A stretch of 20,358 bases of DNA from Actinobacteria bacterium 13_1_40CM_66_12 (GCA_001917895.1 MNEW01000061.1:1-20358), one strand, 5' to 3'; positions 6,301 to 16,329 are shown, numbered from the stretch's first letter. Notes: generated by a model from the letters alone, not told the origin. Made by a program: numbers and translations.

Positions 6301-7992
6301 GTGGGGTTGATCTTTTTTCCCTTCCGCTACGTCTGGTGGCTGCTGTCGAGCCTTCGGCGGTCGATCGGCCGAGCTCCGGACTACGTCATCTTCGTCCTGG
6401 AATCGAGCCTTCCCACGCTTCCCGACCCCCCAGGCCCGTTCTGGCAGCGCTTCGTCTCGCAACCCACGCTGAGCGTCAAAGAGCTGGGGGAGCGGTTCGA
6501 CGCCATCGGGCGCGATCCGCGCACGAAGGGCGTGATCCTTCACCTGCGACCGGTGCCCATGTCGATGGCCACGCTGCAGGACCTGCGCGAGCTGGTCTCG
6601 AAGCTGCGTGCGGGTGGCAAACGTGTAATCGCCTGGGCGCCGTTCTACACCACCGGCACGTACTACCTGGCGTGCGCGTGCGACGAGATCCTGTTGATGC
6701 CGGCGGGACTGGTTCGGCCCCTCGGCTTTTCCTCGACGGGAGTGTTCCTCGCCGACGCGCTGGCCCGACTCGGGATCAAGGCAGACTTCATCCAGATCTC
6801 GCCATACAAATCGGCCGCGGACCCGCTCACGAAATCGGAGATGTCAGCCGAGGTGCGCGAGCAGGTGACTTGGCTGCTCGACTCGAACCACAAAGAGCTT
6901 GTCAGTGCGGTCGCTGAAAGCCGGCGCGTGGAGCCGGACGCCGCCGCGGAGCTCGTCGACGCCTCTCCGTACACCGACGCCGCCGCCCTCGAAAAGCACG
7001 TCGTGGATGGCCTGCTGCCCGAGGAGGAGCTTCCGAATCGCCTCGGAGGCCGTGACGCGCGCGCGAGAATCGCAACCTGGGACCAGGCTCGCCGCCGCCT
7101 GCGGACGCCCAGCCCGGCCACCGGCCGGGGCAAGTACGTGGCGATCGTGCGAGTCGAGGGCACGATCGTCGACGGGCGCAGCGGCCAGTTGCCAATCAAG
7201 CCCCCTATCGATTTGCCGCTCGTCGGCGACGCTCGGGCGGGCGACCTGACCGTGGTCCCGCTCGCGCGGCAGATCGCGGCCGATAAGCGCGTGGCGGCGG
7301 CGGTTCTCTATGTGAACTCGCGCGGAGGTTCGGCGACGGCGTCCGAAGCCATGCGCCAGGCTATCGAGCTCATCGCCAAGCGAAAGCCGCTGGTGATCGC
7401 GATGGGCCCAGTGGCCGGCTCGGGCGGCTACCTGGTGGCGACCCCAGGCCATTGGATCGTGGCGAGACCAGGCACGCTGACCGGTTCGATCGGAGTCCTG
7501 ACCGGCAAGCTCGTCACCGGCGGCCTGTTCTCGAAGCTGCTGGTCAACCGGGAGACCGTCGCCTTTGGTCAGCACGTCACGCTGGAAGGTGACGACGATC
7601 CGTTCACAGATGAGGAACGGAAGATCGTCGAGGGCGAGATCGACCGAGTTTACGAACTCTTCCTCGAAGCGGTCGGCTCGTCGCGCAAGATGACCCGCGA
7701 CGAGGTGCACCCCATCGCCGCGGGCCGGGTGTGGACCGGCAGCCAGGCGCTGCAGAGGAAGCTGGTCGACGAGCTTGGAGGTCTGGACGCGGCGGTGCGC
7801 AAGGCGCGAAGCCTCGCCGGTCTTGCGGATGGCGTGCCCGCACGAGAGGTGCGGGCGCCGCGAAGGCCGGTCCCGCCACAGGCGATGCCGAGCGCCGCCG
7901 CGTGGATCGGGTATGTGCTGGAGGGAGTCGGCCTGCTCAGCCGAGCCCCGGCGCTGGCCGTGATGGAGTTTCTCCCTAGCGATCCGGAATGA
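6301..7992 (+). CDS. sppA: Signal peptide peptidase SppA (protease IV), S49 family
   Basis: A 563-residue protein with the two-domain layout of the long (67K-type) SppA. The N-terminal half contributes the general-base lysine in SPYKSAADPLTKSEMS (Lys170), and the C-terminal half the nucleophile in GPVAGSGGYLVA (Ser374), the separated Ser-Lys dyad of this family. GTLTGSIGVL and the GRVWTGSQALQRKLVDELGG block follow as expected. The product would cleave residual signal peptides in the membrane after export. The N-terminal segment (FFPFRYVWWLLSSL) is the only likely membrane anchor and is short, so association may be peripheral. GTG 6301 is used because it follows a -10-like TAAGCT and keeps this hydrophobic N-terminus. 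The VOC gene downstream may be part of the same message. Confidence 0.9.
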   Translation: MGLIFFPFRYVWWLLSSLRRSIGRAPDYVIFVLESSLPTLPDPPGPFWQRFVSQPTLSVKELGERFDAIGRDPRTKGVILHLRPVPMSMATLQDLRELVSKLRAGGKRVIAWAPFYTTGTYYLACACDEILLMPAGLVRPLGFSSTGVFLADALARLGIKADFIQISPYKSAADPLTKSEMSAEVREQVTWLLDSNHKELVSAVAESRRVEPDAAAELVDASPYTDAAALEKHVVDGLLPEEELPNRLGGRDARARIATWDQARRRLRTPSPATGRGKYVAIVRVEGTIVDGRSGQLPIKPPIDLPLVGDARAGDLTVVPLARQIAADKRVAAAVLYVNSRGGSATASEAMRQAIELIAKRKPLVIAMGPVAGSGGYLVATPGHWIVARPGTLTGSIGVLTGKLVTGGLFSKLLVNRETVAFGQHVTLEGDDDPFTDEERKIVEGEIDRVYELFLEAVGSSRKMTRDEVHPIAAGRVWTGSQALQRKLVDELGGLDAAVRKARSLAGLADGVPAREVRAPRRPVPPQAMPSAAAWIGYVLEGVGLLSRAPALAVMEFLPSDPE

Positions 7993-8033
7993 GCCGGATG
8001 TCGAGAAGTGGGTTCGTGCTTCGACCGGTACTT

Positions 8034-8038
8034 GGAGG
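8034..8038 (+). promoter_or_regulatory. Shine-Dalgarno (GGAGG) that decides the VOC start
   Basis: GGAGG sits 7 bases before ATG 8046, ideal spacing. It argues for 8046 over the upstream in-frame ATG at 7989, which overlaps the sppA stop as ATGA but would add a 19-residue extension without family similarity. Confidence 0.7.
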
Positions 8039-8045
8039 TAGATGG

Positions 8046-8444
8046 ATGGATATGAAGCTCGAGCTTGTGCCGGTGCCGGTTTCGGATGTCGACCGTGCCA
8101 AGGCTTTTTACGTTGAAAAGGTCGGGTTCAACACCGACCATGACACGAGGTTTGGCGACGCCGCCAGGGTGGTCCAGCTGACACCGCCCGGGTCGGCCTG
8201 CTCGATCGTCATCGGAACCGGCCTGGGCGAAATCTCCGAAATGACGCCTGGATCGGTCAAGGCCTTGCACCTCGTAGTCGCTGACGTGGCATCAGCACGC
8301 GATGCGCTGGTTGCTCGAGGCGTTGAGGTGGGTGTAGTCGAGGAACATGGAAGAGGCGTCAAATTCGCTCATTTCCACGACCCTGATGGCAACACCTGGG
8401 CGCTGCAGGAAATGCCTTGGAGATCTGACCTCGGAGCTGGTTGA
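8046..8444 (+). CDS. VOC-family (glyoxalase/bleomycin-resistance fold) protein
   Basis: A 132-residue single-domain VOC protein. The first beta-alpha-beta-beta-beta module runs from MKLELVPVPVSDVDRAKAFYVEKVGFNTDHD, and the second from ALHLVVADVASARDALVARGVEV to the characteristic FHDPDGNTWALQE end strand, where the Glu is a usual metal ligand. Such proteins are metal-dependent lyases, isomerases or dioxygenases, or metal-free resistance proteins; the substrate cannot be deduced here. It lies 53 bases after sppA on the same strand with its own strong ribosome site, and converges on the SRPBCC gene with only 11 bases between stops. Confidence 0.88.
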   Translation: MDMKLELVPVPVSDVDRAKAFYVEKVGFNTDHDTRFGDAARVVQLTPPGSACSIVIGTGLGEISEMTPGSVKALHLVVADVASARDALVARGVEVGVVEEHGRGVKFAHFHDPDGNTWALQEMPWRSDLGAG

Positions 8445-8470
8445 GAGGGCGGCCATCACGCATTGCCCTC
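8445..8470. terminator. Possible small hairpin between convergent genes
   Basis: GAGGGC (8445-8450) and GCCCTC (8465-8470) form a perfect 6-bp inverted repeat across a 14-base loop between the VOC and SRPBCC stops. There is no U-tract on either side, so terminator function is doubtful. Confidence 0.2.
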
Positions 8471-8875
8471 AGCCCGCGTGATGACCTCGACCAGGGCCGC
8501 GATTCGACCTGGCCAGCCATCACGAAACATTCCGGCCACTTCGGGATCGAACTCGCCTACATGCCGAAGCCGTAAGCGGGTCCCTTCCCCATTTCGCGCC
8601 AGCATGAATGTGACCTTGGATGGGGGATTGCGATCATCTACCGACCAGGACCAGACCATGCGGCGCGGCGGCTCGAGCTCAAGCACCTCCGCATCAACCC
8701 ATCCTTCCGTTGAGAGCGGCGACATCGGTTTCATTCGAAACCGGCATCCGATGGTAGGTTTGAAATCGTCGGTCGCCATCAAGCAGGCAGAGATGGCGCT
8801 CTTGTCAGTGAGCTCCGCCCACACCGCTTCGATCGGACGTGGCAACAGTTCCTCGAACGCAACGTCGAGCTTCAC
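8456..8875 (-). CDS. SRPBCC (AHSA1-like) domain protein
   Basis: A 139-residue protein of the START-like helix-grip fold. It opens with VAFEELLPRPIEAVWAELTDKSAISACL, the usual strand plus 'P-x-x-V-W' helix. It continues through RFRM, VDAEVLELEPPRRMVWSWS, TFMLARNGEGTRLRLRHVGEF and a long amphipathic C-terminal helix ending VEVITRAEG, which is the AHSA1 order. These proteins bind hydrophobic ligands or act as co-chaperones or stress proteins; no catalytic residues are evident. The GTG start lies 18 bases after the E1 stop on the same strand, so it is likely the distal gene of the regulator-E1 cluster. An AGAAGG about 13 bases upstream is a weak ribosome site. Confidence 0.82.
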   Translation of the reverse strand: MKLDVAFEELLPRPIEAVWAELTDKSAISACLMATDDFKPTIGCRFRMKPMSPLSTEGWVDAEVLELEPPRRMVWSWSVDDRNPPSKVTFMLARNGEGTRLRLRHVGEFDPEVAGMFRDGWPGRIAALVEVITRAEGNA

Positions 8876-8893
8876 CCGGGCGTTTCGAACCTT

Positions 8894-11287
8894 CTAGGAA
8901 TCAAGGGGTGGGAACCTCCCCGGGTTCCGCTCCCGCATCAGGTCGTAAACGGCCTCGACCACGCTCTCCCGGTTCGGCTTGGTGAAGTAGTCCCCATCGG
9001 GGCCGTACGCCGGCCGGTTCGGCGCGGCCGCCAGCGTTCGCGGCGCCGCGTCGAGGTGCCACCAACCGTTCTGCCGCTCGAGGACCTGCTGCATCATGAA
9101 AGCCGACGCGCCCCCCGGCATGTCCTCGTCGAGGAACAGCACGGCATGCGTCTTTTCAAGCGACCGAACGATCGACTGATCGACGTCGAACGGACTCAGC
9201 GTCTGCACGTCGATCACCTCGCAGGACGCCCCCAAATCCTCGAGCGCACGTGCCGCATCCAGCGCAATCGCGCAGCAGGCCCCGTATGTGACCACGGTCA
9301 CGTCGGTGCCCTCTCGCAGCACCTCCGGCACGCCCAGCGGGACAGTGAACTGGCCGATGTTGTCGGGCACCCGCTCCTTCATCCGGTAGCCGTTGAGCAC
9401 CTCGATCACCACACCAGGGTTGTCCCCGCGGAACAGCGTGTTGTAGAAGCCGGCTGCCTGCGTCATGTTCCGCGGGACGGCGATGTACATGCCGTGCAGC
9501 GCATTGATGAGTACCGCCATCGGCGAGCCCGCGTGCCAGATGCCGACGAGCCGATCGCCCTTCGTGCGCATGACCACCGGCGCCTTCTGCCCGCCGGCGG
9601 TCCGCCAGTGGAGACAAGCGAGGTCGTCGGCTGCCACCTCCAGCGCGTACAGGAAGTAGTCGAGGTACTGGATGTCGCATATCGGCCGCAGGCCGCGCAT
9701 CGCCGCGCCGATCGACTGCCCGAGGATCGTCGTTTCCCGGATCCCGGTGTCGGTGAGCCGCAGGTCGCCGTACTTTGCCTGCAGCCCCTCGAACACCAGG
9801 TTCACGTCACCCAACCTTCCGACGTCCTCGCCAATGACGAACAGACGAGGGTCGCGCGCGAAGTTGGCGTCGAAGTTGCGAAGCAGCACCTGGCGACCGT
9901 CCACGGTCGGGGACTTATCCGAGTAGACGGCAGGAACGACCGGCACCTTGAGCGGGGATTCGTCGGAGGTGCTGAAGACGTGAGAGCGATAGCGGTCGCC
10001 GTGCTCCTGCTTGTAGTCCTCGATGAACTTGATCAGCTCGGAGCGCTCCGGAGAGTCCGTCCCGCGCAGCGTGCGCAATGCGAATGAGGCACCCGAGAGG
10101 ATCGCGGACCTGGTGACCTTGCCGGCTTCGGTCAGGGTGGATGCGATCTCGGCCACCCTGGGTGTGTCGACCCGCCGCAGGATGGACACGGCCCGGTCGC
10201 GCTCGTGGCGGATCGGTGTCTGGTATGCCTCCCAGGCCAGGTCTCGCGCGGCTTCCACCGCCTCCTTGTCGGCCGCCTCCCAGCCCTCGAGCTGGGACTC
10301 GCTCGCGATGCCCGATTCGATGATCCAGTCCCGCATCCGCCGGATGCAGTCGTATTCGACCTCGAACCGCAAGCGTTCTTTCGACTTGTACCGCTCATGG
10401 CTGCCGCTCGTCGAGTGGCCTTGGGGCTGGGTCAGCTCGGTGATATGGAAGAGCGCCGGCTTGTGCGTGCTGCGCACCCGCTCGATGCCGGTTGCGTAGG
10501 CGTCGACGAGCGCGGCGTAGTCCCAGCCCGGAATCACGTAGATGTCCACGCCGGGGCGGTCGTCGGGGATGAAGCCTCGTAGCGCATCGGAGATCGAGCT
10601 CTTCGTGGTCTCGGCGCTGATCGGCACGGAAATGCCGTAACCATCGTCCCAAACCGACAGCGCGATCGGGACCTGGAGGACGCCCGCGGCGTTGACCGTC
10701 TCCCAGAAATGGCCTTCGCTCGTGGCCGCGTCGCCGATGGTTCCGAAAGCCACCTCGTTGCCGTTGACCGAGAAGCCGTCCTGTGCGGTGCGGAGCTGTG
10801 GGTTGTTCCGGTACAGCTTTGACGCATACGCGAGCCCGAGCAGCCGCGGCATCCACCCGGCCACGTTGGATACGTCCGCCGTGGAGTTGGGCGTATCGAT
10901 CGACCGCGTGAACTCGCCGCGATCGTCGAGGAACCTGGTCGCAAAGTGGTTGCCCATCTGGCGACCGGCAGATGCCGGGTCGGAATCAAGATTCGTGTTT
11001 CCGTACAGCTGAGCGAAGAACGCGCGGACGTTCGACATCCCGGTCGCCCACATGAAGGTCTGGTCGCGGTAGTAACCCGCACGCCAGTCGCCGGGCCGGA
11101 AGGCCTTGGCCATCGCGAGCTGTGCGACCTCTTTGCCGTCGCCGAAGATCCCGAAGGTGGCGTTCCCGCGCAGGACCTCAGCCCGCCCGAGGATGCTGGC
11201 CCGGCGGCTGCTGTACGCGAGGCGGTAGTCGGCGACGACGGTTTCGGCAGCAAGCGCGAGCTTGGAGTTGCGAAGCGTTTTGGCCAT
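8894..11287 (-). CDS. Fused E1 alpha/beta 2-oxoacid dehydrogenase (branched-chain or related)
   Basis: A 797-residue fusion of both E1 subunits of a thiamine-diphosphate 2-oxoacid dehydrogenase. The alpha part (about residues 1-400) has the ThDP/Mg motif GDAATSEGHFWETVNAAG (from 185) and a phosphorylation-loop-like QGHSTSGSHERYKSKERL (from 289). The beta part starts near 465 with LLRNFDANFARDPRLFVIGEDVG, including the catalytic-loop Glu (487), and continues through TGIRETTILGQSIGAAMRGLRPICDIQYLDY to the transketolase C-domain (VTVVTYGACCAIALDAARAL). Fused forms are commonly labelled 2-oxoisovalerate dehydrogenase; pyruvate specificity cannot be excluded. No E2 or E3 gene is in the window. ATG 11287 follows a -10-like TAACTT (11303-11298) by 10 bases without a Shine-Dalgarno sequence. 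Upstream on the same strand is an XRE-TPR regulator. Confidence 0.9.
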   Translation of the reverse strand: MAKTLRNSKLALAAETVVADYRLAYSSRRASILGRAEVLRGNATFGIFGDGKEVAQLAMAKAFRPGDWRAGYYRDQTFMWATGMSNVRAFFAQLYGNTNLDSDPASAGRQMGNHFATRFLDDRGEFTRSIDTPNSTADVSNVAGWMPRLLGLAYASKLYRNNPQLRTAQDGFSVNGNEVAFGTIGDAATSEGHFWETVNAAGVLQVPIALSVWDDGYGISVPISAETTKSSISDALRGFIPDDRPGVDIYVIPGWDYAALVDAYATGIERVRSTHKPALFHITELTQPQGHSTSGSHERYKSKERLRFEVEYDCIRRMRDWIIESGIASESQLEGWEAADKEAVEAARDLAWEAYQTPIRHERDRAVSILRRVDTPRVAEIASTLTEAGKVTRSAILSGASFALRTLRGTDSPERSELIKFIEDYKQEHGDRYRSHVFSTSDESPLKVPVVPAVYSDKSPTVDGRQVLLRNFDANFARDPRLFVIGEDVGRLGDVNLVFEGLQAKYGDLRLTDTGIRETTILGQSIGAAMRGLRPICDIQYLDYFLYALEVAADDLACLHWRTAGGQKAPVVMRTKGDRLVGIWHAGSPMAVLINALHGMYIAVPRNMTQAAGFYNTLFRGDNPGVVIEVLNGYRMKERVPDNIGQFTVPLGVPEVLREGTDVTVVTYGACCAIALDAARALEDLGASCEVIDVQTLSPFDVDQSIVRSLEKTHAVLFLDEDMPGGASAFMMQQVLERQNGWWHLDAAPRTLAAAPNRPAYGPDGDYFTKPNRESVVEAVYDLMRERNPGRFPPLDS

Positions 11288-11297
11288 CTAGGACGCG

Positions 11298-11332
11298 AAG
11301 TTACGTTATCAGGCGCCGGAGCGCCTGGTAAC
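11298..11332 (-). promoter_or_regulatory. Predicted E1 promoter with overlapping 12-bp dyad
   Basis: An inverted repeat with 12-base arms and one mismatch, GTTA(T)CAGGCGC (11305-11316) and GCGCCTG(G)TAAC (11321-11332), is centred on a CGGA spacer and touches the regulator stop codon. On the minus strand it lies directly upstream of TAACTT (11303-11298), a TANNNT hexamer 10 bases before the E1 ATG. It could be an operator covering the -35/spacer region or an intercistronic RNA hairpin; there is no U-tract, so a terminator is less likely. Confidence 0.45.
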
Positions 11333-12723
11333 TAGGCCGAGTCTGCGCGCTCCGCCGCTTGGTGCCCCTTGTCCCGAAGCAAGCCTGGCCTGCTCGCCGA
11401 CAGCGCCTTCTTCATGTGGACGTACGCCTTCTCGAGATCTCCCCGGCGCTCGAGGATCTCCGCGTACATGCCGTGGCACCGAAGCAAGCGCTCAGTCATG
11501 CCGTAGGTGCTCAGCCCCGCCAGCGCCATCTCGAACTCTCGGTCGACGGTCTCGTCGTTTCCACGCTGCTCGGCGACGCGGCCGAGCCACATATGTGACT
11601 CCGCGACCGTGGCCCCCTCCTGCATCCTTTCCGCCATACGCAGGCTTTGCTCAGCGAGCTCCGCGGCCGCGTCCACGTTGCCTTCCTGCAGGCTGAGCTC
11701 GCTCAGGCTGAGGATCATGCTCGCGCGTCCGAGCTCGAGGTCGGTCTCGTCGGTGAGCTCGAGAGCGCGGTCCATGTGCCGGCGTGCGCCGGCGTGGTCG
11801 CCCTTCGCCATCAGCAGCAAGCCCAGCTCGTTTTCGATTCGGGCCAGGGAAACACGCTCGCGCAGCACCTCGAGCAGCGCCACCGATCGATGCGCGTACC
11901 GGATCGCAGCCTCGGTCTGTCCCATTTCTCGATATGCGTATGACAGCCCGTGGTAGCTCAAGGCCAGTCGCCGAAGGTCCTGCAGCGAACCGGCCACCTC
12001 GATGGCTTCGTTGTAGAGCTCCATCGCCTTTTCCCACGCGCCGGCGGCGAGCTGGGCCGAGGCGAGCACGCCGAGCAGTCTCGATTCGGTCGACTCCGGA
12101 ATAGGTTTCAGGCTGCGGCACAGCGCCAGCGCACGCTCGGCGATCGCCACCGCGCCGGGCTGCTGGGTCATATACGCGAGCGACGCTTCCGACCCCAGGC
12201 ATTCGGCGAGCATGAGGACGTCGCCAACGGATTCGAAATGCGCCGACGCCTGCCGGAGCAGCGCGCCGGCGGGCTCCGGCTTGCCCATCTGGAGATATGC
12301 GCGGGCGAGGTGGTACCGGATCGGGCCGAGGCGGTGTGCCGACGAACCCAGGCTGAGAAGCTTCTGGCCGAGCTCGATCGCTTCTTGATACTGGCCGTGC
12401 GCGAGCAGTGACTCGAGCTCGACGAGGCCGTCCTTTGCCTCGTCGCTGACACCGCCCGGATCGGCCAGGAAGAACTCCACCGGCTTGCCTGTACGCCGCG
12501 CGATGTGCTCCAGGGTTGGCAGCGACGGCCGCGTGCGGCCGGTCTCGATCAGGAAAATCGCGGGCGCGGTGACGTGGCCCTTACCGACCTGGGCCAGGCT
12601 GAGGCCCGCTTCCTGGCGCGCCTGCTTGACTGAACCAGCGCGCAGGTTCACCCCTGGCAAGCGACGCCGTTCTACCTTCGGGGGTGCGTCCTCCGCAACT
12701 GATGCACCCCGCTGCCGACCCAC
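11332..12723 (-). CDS. XRE-type HTH regulator with TPR domain
   Basis: A 463-residue protein. Residues about 30-90 form a Cro/C1-type helix-turn-helix (VKQARQEAGLSLAQVGKGHVTAPAIFLIETGRTRPSLPTLEHIARRTGKPVEFFL). From about residue 100 to 450 it is a run of TPR-like helical hairpins, for example GPIRYHLARAYLQMGKPEPAGALLRQA, SYHGLSYAYREMGQTEAAIRYAHRS and HMDRALEL. This is the architecture of regulators whose TPR superhelix binds a peptide or small effector (RRNPP-like), but no partner peptide gene was recognised. The GTG start follows a TAAGCT hexamer by 8 bases; an AT-rich dyad overlapping that hexamer suggests autoregulation. It lies 44 bases upstream of the fused E1 gene on the same strand, its most likely target. 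The unusually basic first 25 residues may be disordered. Confidence 0.88.
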   Translation of the reverse strand: MGRQRGASVAEDAPPKVERRRLPGVNLRAGSVKQARQEAGLSLAQVGKGHVTAPAIFLIETGRTRPSLPTLEHIARRTGKPVEFFLADPGGVSDEAKDGLVELESLLAHGQYQEAIELGQKLLSLGSSAHRLGPIRYHLARAYLQMGKPEPAGALLRQASAHFESVGDVLMLAECLGSEASLAYMTQQPGAVAIAERALALCRSLKPIPESTESRLLGVLASAQLAAGAWEKAMELYNEAIEVAGSLQDLRRLALSYHGLSYAYREMGQTEAAIRYAHRSVALLEVLRERVSLARIENELGLLLMAKGDHAGARRHMDRALELTDETDLELGRASMILSLSELSLQEGNVDAAAELAEQSLRMAERMQEGATVAESHMWLGRVAEQRGNDETVDREFEMALAGLSTYGMTERLLRCHGMYAEILERRGDLEKAYVHMKKALSASRPGLLRDKGHQAAERADSA

Positions 12724-12731
12724 GAGCGCAG

Positions 12732-12760
12732 AGCTTAGACCAAATTACTTAATGGGTCTA
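12732..12760 (-). promoter_or_regulatory. Predicted XRE-TPR promoter with dyad operator
   Basis: TAGACC (12736-12741) and GGTCTA (12755-12760) are perfect inverted arms enclosing a nested ATTA-CT-TAAT (12744-12753), in an AT-rich island. The minus-strand TAAGCT (12737-12732), 8 bases from the GTG start, is a likely -10 and overlaps one arm, so a bound regulator would block transcription. The rest of 12724-12810 shows only an AAAATTTT palindrome (12775-12782) and no convincing terminator for pheA. Confidence 0.45.
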
Positions 12761-12810
12761 CATAAGACGAAATGAAAATTTTGTTTCAGGCAGTTCACGG
12801 CGACCTGGGG

Positions 12811-13625
12811 TCAGACCGCGGGATAGGTCCCGAAAAGCTTGATCTCCGCCGAGGCCTCCTCGAGATCCTCGAGCGCAGCCTCGGCCGCCGCGGGTGCGTC
12901 TGCCTCACCGTTGATCGAGAAGTCGAGGTAGAAGCGGTATTCGAACGGCCGGCCGAGCATCGGCCGGCTGTCGAGGCGCGTCAGGTTTACGTTTCTGCGC
13001 GCGAAACAATCCAGAGCATGCGCGAGGCTGCCCGGCCTGTGCGCCGCGACAAAAGCGAGAGAGCACTTCGACAACGCTCTACTGTCGCGAGGTCGCGCCG
13101 GACTTCCCTTTTCGACAACCACGAACCTCGTGCGATTTTCGGAATCGTCCTGTATCGACTCGGCCAGGATGTAGATCCCGTAGCGCTTCGCCGCCGCGCG
13201 GCTCGCGATCGCCGCGGTCCCCGGCTGGCGCTGCTCGGCGACCGCGCGCGCCGCGCCGGCGGTGTCATGGAAGGCAACGGATTTGATCTGGCGCGAGTGG
13301 AGGTAGCGGCTGCACTGGGCGAGGGCCTGCGGATGCGATAGCGCGCGCTCCACCGGTCCGGGCCAGCCCAGCAGGCAGTGCTGGACGGGCAGGATGTGTT
13401 CCCGCACCACTCGCAATCCAGGAAGCTCCCAGAGCAAATCCGACACTTCCTGCACGATGCCGGCGCTGCTGTTCTCAACAGGCAAGACCGCGCAGTCGAC
13501 GGCGCCTATCGAGAGCGCCTCGAACGTCAGCCGGAAGGTTGCATACCCGACCGCGTCCGAGCCCGGAAACAGCGCCGAGACCGCCTCGTCCGAGTAAGCC
13601 CCAGGCTCACCCTGGTACGCGATCT

Positions 13626-13629
<4 letters not shown>
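12811..13629 (-). CDS. pheA: Prephenate dehydratase
   Basis: A 272-residue monofunctional prephenate dehydratase, the normal bacterial length without a chorismate mutase domain. It converts prephenate to phenylpyruvate in phenylalanine synthesis. The catalytic domain (about 1-180) starts IAYQGEPGAYSDEAV and holds the VENSSAGIV motif and the signature T-R-F at residues 167-169 (NRTRFVVVEKG). A C-terminal ACT domain follows, with RPGSLAHAL (198-206) and LDSRP (219-223), the latter corresponding to the ESRP motif that binds phenylalanine, so feedback inhibition is likely. The GTG start overlaps the leuA stop as GTGA (13626-13629), making it the last gene of the ilv-leu operon, an uncommon place for pheA. 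Confidence 0.93.
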
Positions 13630-14869
<1,240 letters not shown>

Positions 14870-14873
<4 letters not shown>

Positions 14874-15862
14874 TTCTCTACGGGCTCCAACCAGGTCATC
14901 ATCGAGCGGAGCTCGCGCCCGACCTTTTCAACCGGGTGTTCGGCATCCTTCCTTCGCATCGCGAGAAACTGCTCGCGTCCATTCGAGTTCTCGTCCAGCC
15001 ATTTCTCGGCAAACGAGCCGTCCTGGATCTCGCGCAAGACCTGGCGCATGTTCTCGCGGACCTGGTTGTCGATGACGCGAGGCCCTGAGACGTAGTCCCC
15101 GTACTCGGCCGTGTCCGAGATCGAATAGCGCATGAACCCGAGGCCGCCGCGATACATGAGGTCGACGATGAGCTTCAGCTCGTGAAGGACCTCGAAGTAC
15201 GCGAGCTCGGGCTGGTAGCCGGCTTCTACCAACGTCTCGAAGCCGGTTTTGACGAGCGAGCTGACGCCGCCGCACAGCACCGCTTGCTCGCCGAACAGAT
15301 CGGTCTCCGTTTCCTCCTTGAAGGTCGTCTCGAGCACGCCGGCGCGACCGGCCCCGATCGCGCGCGCGTAGGCGAGAGCTCGCCGCCAGGCGTGGCCCGT
15401 CGCATCCTGGTGGACCGCGATCAACGCCGGCACGCCCTGGCCCTGGACGTAGGTGCTGCGCACCAGGTGGCCAGGCCCCTTGGGCGCGATCATGGCCACG
15501 TCGATCTCGGCGTCAGGCTTGATCTGCGCGAAGTGGATCGCGAAGCCATGCGCGAACATCAGCATCGATCGAGGCTGGAGGTGGGCTTCGATCGACTCGC
15601 GGAAGAGCTTGCCCTGTCCCGCGTCTGGGGTGAGCACCATGACGACCGTCGCCTCGGAGACCGCTTCGGGGACCGGCACCGCGCGCAGGCCGTCCGCTTC
15701 GACCCGCTCGATCGACTTGCTGCCCGGGTAGAGGCCGACGCGGACATCCTCACCACTGTCGCGAAGGTTCAGCGCGTGGGCGCGTCCCTGGCTGCCGTAG
15801 CCGATCACCGCCACCGGCTCGCCCAGGTTGGGCGGGCAGTCGCTCTCGTAATGGATCTTCAT
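14870..15862 (-). CDS. ilvC: Ketol-acid reductoisomerase (class I)
   Basis: A 330-residue class I enzyme that isomerises and reduces acetolactate or acetohydroxybutyrate to the dihydroxy acid, using NAD(P)H and Mg. The Rossmann motif is [17 protein letters not shown] (GYGSQG at 21-26), and the serine-bearing YPGSKS loop suggests NADPH preference. [45 protein letters not shown] and [30 protein letters not shown] carry the conserved acidic metal ligands of the knotted C-terminal domain. The frame stays open upstream to 16657, but that part reads ilvN/ilvB in the wrong frame. The start at 15862 has a GAGGAG ribosome site (15874-15869) 6 bases upstream, and its ATGA overlaps the ilvN stop. The N-terminal arm is slightly shorter than in common homologues. 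Confidence 0.95.
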
Positions 15863-16329
15863 GCGGTTCTCCTCATCACGACCGGCCCCGAGCGGACCAC
15901 GTCTTTGACTCCATGTCGTTTCAATTCGTCGACGAATTCGCCAACCTCCCCGCCGTCGCCCGCGAACTCGACGGTCGCCCCGGTCGCGCTGCTGTGCAGA
16001 AGCTTCGCGCCCTTCTCGAGCAGCCCGGACAGGTCGGACGCCGCCACCCGCGCGACGACCAGCTCGCGGCTGTGCAGGTCGTGGCCGGTGAGGTCCTCGA
16101 CCTCGACCACCTCGACCAATCGCTCCAGCTGCTTGCGCACCTGGTCGGCCTCGGCGTGCCCGTGGTCGACTTGCAAAGTGAGCCGCAAAAGGCCGGGTTC
16201 GGGGCTGGGGCCGACCGTGATCGAGAGGACGTGAAAGCCGCGGCGGCGGATGACTCCGGAAACCTTGCTCAACGTGTTCGGTCCGTCCTCGACCAGCACA
16301 GAAAGGACTCGCACTCGGTTGTCGCTCAC
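15859..16329 (-). CDS. ilvN: Acetolactate synthase small (regulatory) subunit
   Basis: A 156-residue regulatory subunit of normal length. The N-terminal ACT domain (about residues 5-80) shows [49 protein letters not shown], with the Asn/Gly region that binds valine in characterised proteins. The C-terminal half ([17 protein letters not shown] ... [24 protein letters not shown]) matches the ALS small-subunit C domain. It binds and activates IlvB and confers end-product inhibition. The GTG start overlaps the ilvB stop as GTGA (16326-16329), with GGGAGG 10 bases upstream, and the stop overlaps the ilvC start, so subunit stoichiometry is probably set by translational coupling. Confidence 0.95.
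   Translation of the reverse strand: MSDNRVRVLSVLVEDGPNTLSKVSGVIRRRGFHVLSITVGPSPEPGLLRLTLQVDHGHAEADQVRKQLERLVEVVEVEDLTGHDLHSRELVVARVAASDLSGLLEKGAKLLHSSATGATVEFAGDGGEVGEFVDELKRHGVKDVVRSGPVVMRRTA

Noticed and set aside
9056..10087. 343-codon plus-strand ORF
   Set aside because: It is an antisense shadow of the fused E1 gene, His/Arg-rich, with no domain or promoter.
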